From contig NZ_CAJLKP010000022.1 in NCBI RefSeq assembly GCF_905207245.1, positions 4,996 to 68,995 on the forward strand: 64,000 nucleotides of DNA. The letters run 5' to 3'. The translations under genes were made by a program, and so were the position numbers. The notes beneath the pieces were generated by a model. The model made no database searches and had not been told where the DNA came from. It saw nothing but the letters and a program-made list of their open reading frames with translations. The DNA comes from an uncultured Bacteroides sp. (lineage in GTDB: Bacteria; Bacteroidota; Bacteroidia; Bacteroidales; Bacteroidaceae). Below are positions 9,859 to 17,519 of the stretch, in pieces; positions within the stretch are counted from its first letter, which is position 1, and every line of letters starts with the position of its first letter.

Positions 9859-11103
9859 ATGACGAAAGCGGAGATACAACAGGTAAAATTACGTTTTGGC
9901 ATCATTGGTAACAATGAAGCATTGATGCGTGCGATAGACGTTGCCATTCAGGTGGCGCCTACCGACTTGTCTGTACTGATTACCGGAGAGAGTGGTGTGG
10001 GTAAGGAGAGCTTCCCCCAGATTATCCATCAGTATAGTAGGCGGAAACACGGCCAGTACATCGCGGTGAACTGCGGTGCCATCCCCGAAGGAACTATTGA
10101 TTCGGAATTGTTCGGTCATGAGAAAGGAGCGTTTACCGGTGCTATCGGTGAGCGGAAAGGATATTTTGGTGAAGCAGATGGAGGAACCATCTTTCTGGAT
10201 GAAGTGGGAGAGTTGCCTTTGCCTACCCAAGCACGCCTGCTTCGTGTGCTCGAAAGTGGAGAGTTCATCAAAGTCGGTTCATCTAAGGTGCAGAAAACCA
10301 ATGTGCGCATTGTGGCAGCTACCAATGTGAACCTGGCACAAGCCATTTCCGAAGGACGTTTCCGTGAAGACTTGTATTACCGTCTCAATACCGTACCTAT
10401 TCAGGTGCCTCCTCTGCGTGAGCGTGGAGAGGATGCCTTCTTGTTATTCCGCAAGTTTGCTTCGGACTTTGCTGAAAAATATCGTATGCCTGCCATTCAA
10501 TTGACAGATGATGCCCGGCAGTTACTGACTTCTTATTCATGGCCCGGCAATGTGCGGCAATTGAAGAACATCACAGAGCAGATTTCCATCATTGAAACGA
10601 ATCGTGAAATCAATGGCACTATTCTGAAAGGTTATTTGCCGGATCAGAATAATATGCAGCGGCTTCCGGCTTTGTTCGGTGTCAAAGAGTCCAAGAGTTT
10701 CGGGAGCGAAAGGGAAATTCTGTATCAGGTTCTCTTCGATATGCGTCAGGATGTGACGGAATTGAAGAAACTGGTGCATGAGATTATGACCGAGCGTGCA
10801 AAGACTGCTGCTCCGGCTGTATCGACCACCTATTATGCCCAGCCACCTGCAGTGGTGGCTCCTGTTTCTCCGAGTGTGCCTACTATTATTCACCCTTCCA
10901 TAAAGCCATCTCATGAAATGGATGAAGACATACAGGATACGGAAGAATATGTAGAAGAATCTCTCTCTCTGGATGAAGTGGAGAAAGAAATGATACGGAA
11001 GGCTTTGGAAAAACATCATGGCAAACGCAAGAGTGCGGCAAAGGATTTGAATATTTCCGAGCGTACCTTATACAGAAAGATTAAAGAATATGGATTGGAT
11101 TAA
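9859..11103 (+). CDS. Sigma-54 interaction domain transcriptional activator with Fis-type HTH
   Basis: Start ATG at 9859 is chosen because it follows the pdxA stop by 1 base; an in-frame ATG 27 bases upstream lies inside pdxA. The 414-residue protein has a AAA+ domain almost at its N-terminus: Walker A GESGVGKE, the sigma-54 contact loop GAFTGA, Walker B GGTIFLDEVGELP, and arginine-finger region FREDLYYRLNTVP. A linker rich in Ala, Pro and Val follows (about residues 320-360), then a Fis-like helix-turn-helix (GKRKSAAKDLNISERTLYRK). There is no receiver, PAS or GAF sensor domain, so the signal input is not visible. It may act on RpoN promoters constitutively or through partner proteins. Confidence 0.92.
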   Translation: MTKAEIQQVKLRFGIIGNNEALMRAIDVAIQVAPTDLSVLITGESGVGKESFPQIIHQYSRRKHGQYIAVNCGAIPEGTIDSELFGHEKGAFTGAIGERKGYFGEADGGTIFLDEVGELPLPTQARLLRVLESGEFIKVGSSKVQKTNVRIVAATNVNLAQAISEGRFREDLYYRLNTVPIQVPPLRERGEDAFLLFRKFASDFAEKYRMPAIQLTDDARQLLTSYSWPGNVRQLKNITEQISIIETNREINGTILKGYLPDQNNMQRLPALFGVKESKSFGSEREILYQVLFDMRQDVTELKKLVHEIMTERAKTAAPAVSTTYYAQPPAVVAPVSPSVPTIIHPSIKPSHEMDEDIQDTEEYVEESLSLDEVEKEMIRKALEKHHGKRKSAAKDLNISERTLYRKIKEYGLD

Positions 11104-11617
11104 AAAGATTGCCTCGACAGTTATCCTGCTGGGTATATTACTGATAGTAAATTCGTGTAGTATTAAAGTCGGACTTGCACCGATTAGTTCGATTGACTAC
11201 GCTAAGGTGAAGACTATTTCGATAGCTGACTTCCAGAATCGTGCGGAGTATGTCTACGCCCCGTTAGCTACACAGTTTAATCAGGATTTGAAAGACCTGT
11301 TTATGCGCCAGACGCGCCTATCGCTGGTTAATGGCAATGCCGACCTTGAAATTGATGGTGAGATTACCGGTTATAATCAATATAATGAGGCGGTAGATGC
11401 AAGTGGATTTTCTTCAAAGGTGAAGGTTACTTTGACGGTAAAGGTTACTTTTGTGAATAATACCGACCATAAAGATGATTTCACCGATCAACAGTTCACG
11501 GCTTTCCAGACTTATGATTCTTCCCTGCTGCTGACTGATGTGCAGGATGACTTGATAACCAAGATGGTGAAAGATATTACAGAACAAATATTTAACGCAA
11601 CCGTAGCTAACTGGTAA
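11090..11617 (+). CDS. lptE: LptE-like LPS assembly lipoprotein
   Basis: The 175-residue protein starts 14 bases before the end of the activator gene. The lipobox IVNSCSIK places the lipidated Cys at about residue 23. The YAKVKTISIADFQNRAEYVYAPLATQFNQDL segment and the strand-rich body match the Bacteroidetes LptE family, the outer-membrane lipoprotein that plugs the LptD barrel during LPS insertion. The usual label is LptE family or LPS assembly lipoprotein. Overlap with the activator and an 8-base gap to the next gene show translational coupling. Confidence 0.8.
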   Translation: MDWIKKIASTVILLGILLIVNSCSIKVGLAPISSIDYAKVKTISIADFQNRAEYVYAPLATQFNQDLKDLFMRQTRLSLVNGNADLEIDGEITGYNQYNEAVDASGFSSKVKVTLTVKVTFVNNTDHKDDFTDQQFTAFQTYDSSLLLTDVQDDLITKMVKDITEQIFNATVANW

Positions 11618-11625
11618 TATAAGGA

Positions 11626-12519
11626 ATGACGCCTGTACATTTGCAACAATGGATACAGCATCCCGAGGCGTTGAACCGGGATACCTTGTATGAACTTCGT
11701 ACGCTGGTAGCCCGCTATCCTTATTTTCAGTCCCTACGTTTGCTCTATCTCAAGAATCTCTATGTGCTGCACGATATTAATTTCGGTGCGGAACTGCGTA
11801 AAGCGGTATTGTATGTATCAGACCGCCGTGTATTGTTTTACCTGATTGAAGGTGATCGGTATACTCTTCATCCCCATACTTCCGTGCACATTGCCGAAAA
11901 GGATATGGAAAAGGAGCCGAGTATTGACCGCACCCTTTCACTGATAGATGCCTTCCTTGCTACTGTTCCCGAAGAACATTTTCAGACGACGGAACTGGAC
12001 TATACCATGGATTATACCTCCTATCTGGTGCAGGATGAGGAAGAAACGGGTGGGACGGATAGGTCTTCAGTTGTTCCGGCAAAAGTACCGAAGTTGCGTG
12101 GACAAGATTTGATAGACGGCTTTATTCGCCAGAGTGAGACAGAAGAAGGAATCAGCCTGAAGTTGCCTAAAGAAGAAAAAGTGCTTCTGTTGCCATTGAC
12201 TGAAAACGATATGGAAGAAGAGGAAACGGAGGTTGCTTCCGATGAGACCATTCAGTCGGTACAGGTAAAAGCAGAGCAAGAAGAGGAAACGGAGAATGAA
12301 GAAACTGATGAGGAAACAACTCCGAAATCAGTTCCCGATGATTTGGATGATAGCTGTTTTACCGAAACTTTGGCTAAAATTTATATCAAACAGCACCGAT
12401 ATGACAAGGCACTTGAAATTATTAAAAAATTAAGTTTGAATTATCCAAAAAAAAATGCTTACTTTGCAGACCAAATCAGATTTTTGGAGAAATTGATTAT
12501 TAACGCTAAATCAAAATAA
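11626..12519 (+). CDS. Conserved hypothetical protein with C-terminal TPR-like helix pair
   Basis: The 297-residue protein has no signal peptide and should be cytoplasmic. The N-terminal half (HLQQWIQHPEALNRDTLYELRTLVARYPYFQSLRLLYLKNL) is helical and is conserved, as I recall, between LptE and SecG in Bacteroidales. A very acidic linker follows (about residues 190-240, many Glu and Thr). The C-terminus has a TPR-like unit (TLAKIYIKQHRYDKALEIIKKLSLNYPKK). No enzyme motif is seen and I do not assign a function. It lies 4 bases before secG. Confidence 0.75.
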   Translation: MTPVHLQQWIQHPEALNRDTLYELRTLVARYPYFQSLRLLYLKNLYVLHDINFGAELRKAVLYVSDRRVLFYLIEGDRYTLHPHTSVHIAEKDMEKEPSIDRTLSLIDAFLATVPEEHFQTTELDYTMDYTSYLVQDEEETGGTDRSSVVPAKVPKLRGQDLIDGFIRQSETEEGISLKLPKEEKVLLLPLTENDMEEEETEVASDETIQSVQVKAEQEEETENEETDEETTPKSVPDDLDDSCFTETLAKIYIKQHRYDKALEIIKKLSLNYPKKNAYFADQIRFLEKLIINAKSK

Positions 12520-12523
12520 CAAA

Positions 12524-12910
12524 ATGTACTTATTATTAGTTATCTTAATGGTGATTGCATCCTTGCTGATGTGTTTCATTGTATTGATTCAAAATTCCAA
12601 AGGAGGCGGTCTGGCATCCGGCTTTTCTTCTTCCAATCAAATTATGGGTGTTCGCAAGACTACTGACTTTCTGGAAAAAGCTACATGGAGCTTGGCTGCA
12701 TTCATGGTCGTTATGAGCATTGCTACTGCTTATGTTGTTCCTACTTCTTCTGGTAGAGGTGGTGACGTAATTATGGAACAAGCTCAGCAAGAAGAAAAAA
12801 CCAACCCGTATAACATGCCGTCTGGTACAACTGCTCCGCAGACAGAAGCACCTGCAACTCCTGCAGTTCCTGAAACTCCTGCTCCGGCTGCTGAAGAACC
12901 GGCTAACTAA
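12524..12910 (+). CDS. secG: Preprotein translocase subunit SecG
   Basis: The 128-residue protein has two transmembrane segments (about residues 1-22 and 52-72) and the family signature IQNSKGGGLASGFSSSNQIMGVRKTTDFLEKATW between them. SecG assists SecYE during Sec-dependent export. The C-terminal tail is a Pro/Ala/Glu-rich extension (TAPQTEAPATPAVPETPAPA) typical of Bacteroidetes SecG and likely disordered. It is the last gene of the pdxA operon and is followed by a strong terminator. Confidence 0.93.
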   Translation: MYLLLVILMVIASLLMCFIVLIQNSKGGGLASGFSSSNQIMGVRKTTDFLEKATWSLAAFMVVMSIATAYVVPTSSGRGGDVIMEQAQQEEKTNPYNMPSGTTAPQTEAPATPAVPETPAPAAEEPAN

Positions 12911-12946
12911 AGCTATGCGCGGATGAACCGCAAACAGAAATAAGAG

Positions 12947-12985
12947 AGAGGTTGACACTGAAAAGGTGTCAGCCTCTTTTCTTTT
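12947..12985 (+). terminator. Rho-independent terminator of the pdxA-secG operon
   Basis: Arms 12947-12958 and 12966-12977 form a 12-bp stem with one G-T pair and a 7-base loop, followed by a T-rich run. Confidence 0.9.
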
Positions 12986-13000
12986 TATGCCAGATTTAAT

Positions 13001-13008
13001 TACCTTTG
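13001..13008 (+). promoter_or_regulatory. -7 element of the MFS transporter promoter
   Basis: TACCTTTG is an exact TAnnTTTG match 53 bases before the start codon, just behind the operon terminator. The -33 region (about 12977-12981) is only T-rich. Confidence 0.5.
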
Positions 13009-13061
13009 TCGGGATTATGCAATCTTAAAGCAATAATTTAAAATCTTATATAAATAGTACA

Positions 13062-14453
13062 ATGACAGAACAATTGAAACTTAAATTGAATGACTCCAAA
13101 GCTACCCGATGGGGCGCGTTGGTGATTGTTGCCTTCACGATGATGGCAGCTTATTATGTAAACGACGTGGTAGCACCGTTGAAAACGATGCTGGAGACAG
13201 ACTTGGCTTGGTCGAGCACGGACTTTGGATTCTTTACCGGTGGTTACAGTTTCCTGAATGTATTCTTCTTGATGTTGATTTGGGGAGGACTGATTCTCGA
13301 CCGTTTTGGTATCCGTTTCACAGGAAAATTGGCAACCATCTTGATGGTAGGAGGTACAGCACTCGAATACTATGCAATGACAGGACTTGCAGGACCGGAT
13401 GCACAAATCTTTGGTCTTAATGAAATTTTCGGTTATAAAGCCGGAGTATTTGTTGCTTTTGCCGGTTATTCTATTTTCGGTGTAGGTGCAGAAGTTGCCG
13501 GTATCACTGTCTCTAAGATTATAGCTAAATGGTTTAGAGGTAAAGAATTGGCTACAGCTATGGGTGTACAGGTAGCTTTAGCTCGTATTGGTTCGCAAGC
13601 CGGTTATGCAGTAGCTATTCCTTTGGCACGTGCTTTCGGAATCACCACTCCGGTATTGGTTGGTTTAATTTTATTAGTGGGTGGCTTGGTTGCTTTCTTT
13701 ATTTTCTCCGTGATGGATAAGAAGCTGGATAAGCAGATGGAAGCGGCTGCCATAGCGGCCGGTACGGAAGGAGAGGAAGAGAAGTTCTCTTTCAAAGATG
13801 TGAAGAATATCTTGGTTAATCCGGGGTTCTGGCTGATAGCTTTGCTGTGTGTGTTGTTCTACTCATGTGTGTTCCCCTTCCAGAAGTTTGCTTCCGAATT
13901 AATGATTATCAAATATGGCATTAATGAAAATGTGGCAGGAACTTTTGCCGGGTTGCCGGCATTGGGTGCACTGATTCTGACTCCGGTATTCGGCGGGTTT
14001 ATTGATAAGCGCGGCAAATCGGCTTCTATTATGATATTAGGTGCTGCCATGCTGATAGGTGTACACTTTATATATGCCATTCCTGCCATTGATTATTGGC
14101 TGGTAGCTATTGCATTGATGATTATTCTGGGTATTGCTTTCTCGCTGGTACCATCTGCCATGTGGCCTGCTGTTGCCAAGATATTCCCGGTAAGCCAGTT
14201 AGGTACAGCGTATGCATTGATATTCTTTATCCAGAATATCGGTCTGTGGGGTATTCCTACCCTGATTGGTAAAGTGCTTGATGTTTATTGTATAGTGGGG
14301 CAAAAAACTGACGGTACGAATATATATGATTATACAATACCTATGTGTATTTTCACCGGTATTGCTTGCTTATCTCTTGTGGTAGCCTTTTTGTTGAAGA
14401 GGGCAGATAAAAAGTATGGTTATCAATTGGAAGAACCTAATATTCAAGAATAG
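13062..14453 (+). CDS. MFS transporter
   Basis: The 463-residue protein has about 12 transmembrane segments and the major facilitator signature between segments 2 and 3 (GLILDRFGIRFTGKL), with a charged cytoplasmic loop in the middle (DKKLDKQMEAAAIAAGTEGEEEKFSFKD). The second half repeats the pattern (GGFIDKRGKSASIMI). Substrate cannot be read from the sequence. The next gene, encoding a PqqD-like protein, starts 6 bases later, so the two are probably cotranscribed. Confidence 0.9.
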   Translation: MTEQLKLKLNDSKATRWGALVIVAFTMMAAYYVNDVVAPLKTMLETDLAWSSTDFGFFTGGYSFLNVFFLMLIWGGLILDRFGIRFTGKLATILMVGGTALEYYAMTGLAGPDAQIFGLNEIFGYKAGVFVAFAGYSIFGVGAEVAGITVSKIIAKWFRGKELATAMGVQVALARIGSQAGYAVAIPLARAFGITTPVLVGLILLVGGLVAFFIFSVMDKKLDKQMEAAAIAAGTEGEEEKFSFKDVKNILVNPGFWLIALLCVLFYSCVFPFQKFASELMIIKYGINENVAGTFAGLPALGALILTPVFGGFIDKRGKSASIMILGAAMLIGVHFIYAIPAIDYWLVAIALMIILGIAFSLVPSAMWPAVAKIFPVSQLGTAYALIFFIQNIGLWGIPTLIGKVLDVYCIVGQKTDGTNIYDYTIPMCIFTGIACLSLVVAFLLKRADKKYGYQLEEPNIQE

Positions 14454-14459
14454 GTAAAA

Positions 14460-14810
14460 ATGGGAACACTTGAAGGTAAAATCAGTCTACTGGATGCTAT
14501 TCCGGTGCGTTGTAACCATATCATGACGGAATGGGAAGGGGATTGCGCTATAATTTCCTACCCCCGGTTCAAATATGAATGGATGCGCCGTCTTTTGTTA
14601 CCAAAAAGTATGTCTCCCGATATTCATATTCGCTTTGAAGAACACGGCAGTGCTGTCTGGAAACTGATAGATGGGCAGCATACCGTGCAAGAGATAATTT
14701 CTCTGCTTGCCGAACATTTTCATCCTGACGAGAATTATGCTTCGCGGGTTACGACTTATGTGATGCGATTGCAAAAGGATGAACTTATTAAATTGAAAAT
14801 TGAAAATTAA
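14460..14810 (+). CDS. PqqD-like peptide chaperone protein
   Basis: The 116-residue protein has the PqqD-type winged fold pattern in its C-terminal two thirds: EEHGSAVWKLIDGQHTVQEIISLLAEHF followed by a helix ending YVMRLQKDELIKL. PqqD-family proteins bind precursor peptides for radical SAM maturases, but no such maturase or precursor peptide is next to it; here it pairs with an MFS transporter. Isolated PqqD-like proteins of this kind are common in Bacteroides and their role is unclear. Confidence 0.8.
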   Translation: MGTLEGKISLLDAIPVRCNHIMTEWEGDCAIISYPRFKYEWMRRLLLPKSMSPDIHIRFEEHGSAVWKLIDGQHTVQEIISLLAEHFHPDENYASRVTTYVMRLQKDELIKLKIEN

Positions 14811-14811
14811 A

Positions 14812-14873
14812 AATTAAAAATTAAAGGCTGCGCAGTGTTTGAACATTAACTGCGCAGCCTTTAATTTTTAATT
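14812..14873. terminator. Bidirectional terminator: 25-bp perfect inverted repeat
   Basis: Arms 14812-14836 and 14849-14873 are perfect reverse complements with a 12-base loop. The core is GC-rich (AAAGGCTGCGCAGT) and the flanks are A/T tracts, so the hairpin gives a U-run on both strands. It lies between the convergent PqqD-like and DUF4831 genes. The A/T part continues left as a short repeat (AAAATTGAAAATTAAAAATT). Confidence 0.92.
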
Positions 14874-14882
14874 CCTTCAGTT

Positions 14883-15941
14883 TCATTCTTTGTCTACTTT
14901 GACCAAAGCTCCTGTGTCAGGGTTGAATAACACTTTAATTGTGGAGTTCTTATTGAACAGCACGGGAGCAAGATATTCGACTACGCCAAATTGTGTAATG
15001 GGTATTTCTGAATTATACAACTCCTCGTTCTGGTATTTCAATGTAACTTTAGCTCTGCCGGGCGCGTTGTATGCAACGCCATCTACCTGTTTCTTGGGAA
15101 GTTCAGCAGGAATAGTAATGGTTTTGAGGTCTGTTATTGTGATGTACACCGGTTCGCCTGCCAGGTCGTCATTGGCTACAACTCCTAATTTCTTTGAAAA
15201 GCGGAAAGCGACTTCGTTCTTCATTTCTTTAGGAACGATACGGATGTTGTATATCTTCTCTTCTTTTGTTACTTTACCGGCGAACATTTCTGTCAAGGCA
15301 CGTTCTTGCAAAGTCAAGTTGTCCAACATAAGTTTCAGTTGTGCACCGTCTTTGGGCATGTTGTCTGTTTCGCCACGCAACAGGGCATTTTTGCTTTCGC
15401 GGATGCTATAAATTTCCTTAGCTACCAGTTCCGCCATCTTTGCCGTTGAATTTGCCATCAGAATTTCTTCTGTCAGGAAATTGCGGGGATTGAGGTTAGG
15501 AGTGTTATCCGTAGCTTTAGGCTCTACGGGAGTTGCCTTTTTCTGTCCGCTGCCCAATGGCATGTTGATGGAATAGATGATACCGTCTTTGCCCAACTCA
15601 ATGAGAGGGGCTACGGTTTTATCCTTCATCTTTACAAAATATACATTCTCATTATCGGGTACGCCGATAACTTCCGTTTGTATCTTGTCCAGTGTCCAGT
15701 AGGTTTCCGAATCGGGAGAAACGTTGGTTAATCGCAGATAGCGTTCGGCATACTTAGAAAATTCTCCGGGAGTATAGATGTTTTTGGTAACTTGCACGGT
15801 GAGTTCAATTTCCGTTTTAGGCAATACATAAGTCACCCCATAGTCCTTGCCACGGGTGACACCGGCCGTCACTTCCGTTTGACCTACAGCGGTCACGGAG
15901 AATAACAGGGCTGAAAGCAATATTATATTTTTTTTCTTCAT
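14883..15941 (-). CDS. DUF4831 family protein, secreted
   Basis: The 352-residue protein has a type I signal peptide (NIILLSALLFSVTAVGQ). The mature part carries Bacteroidales DUF4831 features as I know them: an early GVTYVLPKTEIELTVQVTK block, a middle NPRNFLTEEILMANSTAKMAELVAKEIYSIRESKNALLRGE helix region, and a C-terminal region ending FNPDTGALVKVDKE. Function is unknown. It is transcribed alone between a bidirectional terminator and its own promoter at 15976-16002. Confidence 0.75.
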   Translation of the reverse strand: MKKKNIILLSALLFSVTAVGQTEVTAGVTRGKDYGVTYVLPKTEIELTVQVTKNIYTPGEFSKYAERYLRLTNVSPDSETYWTLDKIQTEVIGVPDNENVYFVKMKDKTVAPLIELGKDGIIYSINMPLGSGQKKATPVEPKATDNTPNLNPRNFLTEEILMANSTAKMAELVAKEIYSIRESKNALLRGETDNMPKDGAQLKLMLDNLTLQERALTEMFAGKVTKEEKIYNIRIVPKEMKNEVAFRFSKKLGVVANDDLAGEPVYITITDLKTITIPAELPKKQVDGVAYNAPGRAKVTLKYQNEELYNSEIPITQFGVVEYLAPVLFNKNSTIKVLFNPDTGALVKVDKE

Positions 15942-15975
15942 AAGTCGCGTTGTTAAAACAATTTCGGTTAAGGGA

Positions 15976-16002
15976 CAAAGTTAATGAAGTTATTTTTGTC
16001 AA
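15976..16002 (-). promoter_or_regulatory. Promoter for the DUF4831 gene
   Basis: On the minus strand TAACTTTG (15976-15983) is an exact TAnnTTTG box, with TTG at 16000-16002 about 16 bases further upstream. The start codon is 35 bases downstream. Confidence 0.55.
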
Positions 16003-16066
16003 GAGTAGAATTACGGAATATTAACAGAATAACCGAATTGAGGGAGCTGCCGGTACTTTCCGTCTT

Positions 16067-16170
16067 AATAGATGGTATGTTTGGTCTCAATAGATAGTAT
16101 GTTTTGTTCCGATAGATGGTGTGTTTTGCCTCAATAGATGGTCTGTTTTACTCCGATAAATGATGTTTTG
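16067..16170. repeat. 22-bp tandem repeat array, 4 full units plus a partial fifth
   Basis: Units start at 16067, 16089, 16111, 16133 and 16155. The consensus begins RATAGATGGT and continues with TGTTTT and a pyrimidine-rich end. The period is exactly 22 bases, with point differences between units. It lies in the 349-bp gap between two minus-strand genes, upstream of the DUF4831 promoter. The rest of this gap holds that promoter and the terminator at 16175-16208; I see no gene in it. Confidence 0.9.
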
Positions 16171-16174
16171 GATA

Positions 16175-16208
16175 TAAAAAACAGGGAGAAGTATTGCTTC
16201 TCCCTGTT
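16175..16208 (-). terminator. Terminator of the lactonase-like gene
   Basis: Arms 16180-16191 and 16197-16208 form a perfect 12-bp stem (AACAGGGAGAAG) with a 5-base loop. On the minus strand it is followed by a run of T. Confidence 0.88.
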
Positions 16209-16290
16209 ACTATCTATAAATCCAAATCTAAATCAGGATTACGTTGACAAATATACGATATTAAATACCGGAAGTCAAACTTTTGCCCGG

Positions 16291-17406
16291 TTATTTTACG
16301 AATTGGATGCAAACGGGCTTATCCACCTTGATATCCTGATGTATGTCGAATAACAGTCCTGTGATGGGATCGCGTTGGAATACCTGAATCACATGGCTGT
16401 CCCGGCAAGCTGCCAACAGATACTTTCCATTCGGGGTGATGATGAAGTTGCGCGGATGGATACCTGTCAGTTGGTATCCTGCCTTTGCCAGCATGCCGGT
16501 TTCAGGATTTACTTCAAAGATAGCAATGCCGTCACCTTTCAGCCGGTTGCTGGCATAGAGGTATTTCCCGTCGGGACTTAGGTGTATATCGGCACTGCCA
16601 CGTGCACGGAGCGTATCGGCGGCAATAGTTTGTATCTTTTCTAATTTTCCATCCAGATAGCTGAAAGCGGTGATATTACCTGATAACTCACTGATAAGAT
16701 AGGCATACTTTCCGTTGGGACTGAATGTCAGATGGCGTGGACCGGAATTGGAATCCACTTCGATGGCTTCGGTAGAGGGGTGGGGGATGATACTCTTCGG
16801 ATGCATCACGAAGCGCAGGATGCGGTCGGCACTGAAATCGGTGGCGAAGATATATTTTCCGTCCGGAGAGAAGACGGCGCAATGTACGTGGGGTGTTGCT
16901 TGTCTGTCAGCGTCCGGTCCGCCGGTGCTACCTTCAAAAAGGGTATCGGCGGGTTCCAATGAACCGTCTTTTTTCAGTGGAAAGACGGACATGCTTCCGC
17001 CGCTGTAGTTGGCTGTAAGTACTTCTTTTCCATTGGTGGAAACGTAGCATGGGTCGGCACCCATAGTCGGCTGGCGGTTCAACAGACGAAGCTGTCCCGT
17101 TTTTTTGTCGAAGGAGAAAGCATTGAGTGCTGCCGTCGTATCGTTCATTTCGCTGACGGCATAGACGAACTTGCCGTCTTCGGAAGGAACGAGATAGGAA
17201 GGATTGAGCACTTCAATGGAACCGAGTGCCGTTGCCATACCTGTTGCCTGATTGAAACGGAAGGTGTAGATGCCTTTACTGTTTCCGTCGGTATACGTGC
17301 CCACCAACATGGTGAGTTCATCACTTTCACTGTTTACGTTTCCCGCCTTACGAGGAGAGCAGGCCACCATAGCTAATCCAAGCATAAAGAAAAGAAGTTT
17401 TCTCAT
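16291..17406 (-). CDS. Lactonase family lipoprotein (6-phosphogluconolactonase/YbhE-like beta-propeller)
   Basis: Start ATG at 17406 is chosen because it gives a lipoprotein signal (MRKLLFFMLGLAMVACSP); an upstream in-frame ATG at 17484 would add an unlikely 26-residue leader derived from a simple repeat. The 371-residue protein has seven propeller-like repeats (DGKFVYAVSE, NGKEVLTANYSGGSM, DGKYIFATDFSADRI, NGKYAYLISELSGNI, DGKYLYASNRL, NGKYLLAACRD). Some members hydrolyse 6-phosphogluconolactone or muconolactone, but this one is exported, so its substrate is probably different. It is downstream of the GH3 gene on the same strand. Confidence 0.85.
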   Translation of the reverse strand: MRKLLFFMLGLAMVACSPRKAGNVNSESDELTMLVGTYTDGNSKGIYTFRFNQATGMATALGSIEVLNPSYLVPSEDGKFVYAVSEMNDTTAALNAFSFDKKTGQLRLLNRQPTMGADPCYVSTNGKEVLTANYSGGSMSVFPLKKDGSLEPADTLFEGSTGGPDADRQATPHVHCAVFSPDGKYIFATDFSADRILRFVMHPKSIIPHPSTEAIEVDSNSGPRHLTFSPNGKYAYLISELSGNITAFSYLDGKLEKIQTIAADTLRARGSADIHLSPDGKYLYASNRLKGDGIAIFEVNPETGMLAKAGYQLTGIHPRNFIITPNGKYLLAACRDSHVIQVFQRDPITGLLFDIHQDIKVDKPVCIQFVK

Positions 17407-17432
17407 GATACTATAATTTTTATTTAATGAAG

Positions 17433-17519
17433 AATGAAGAATGAGGAATGAAGAATTTTGCTGAATTATTTGAATATGCCGCAAGGTAATTTTTCATTCT
17501 TCATTCCTCATTCTTCATT
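17433..17519. repeat. 24-bp perfect inverted repeat built from a GAATGAAGAATGAG-type sequence
   Basis: Arms 17433-17456 and 17496-17519 are perfect reverse complements with a 39-base spacer. The right arm overlaps the last codons and stop of the GH3 gene. On the minus strand it can form a long stem just behind the GH3 stop, but without a clear U-run. Confidence 0.85.

Noticed and set aside
16138..16353. 71-residue plus-strand frame
   Set aside because: It runs through the 22-bp array and the terminator, and overlaps the lactonase gene end on the other strand; no coding character.
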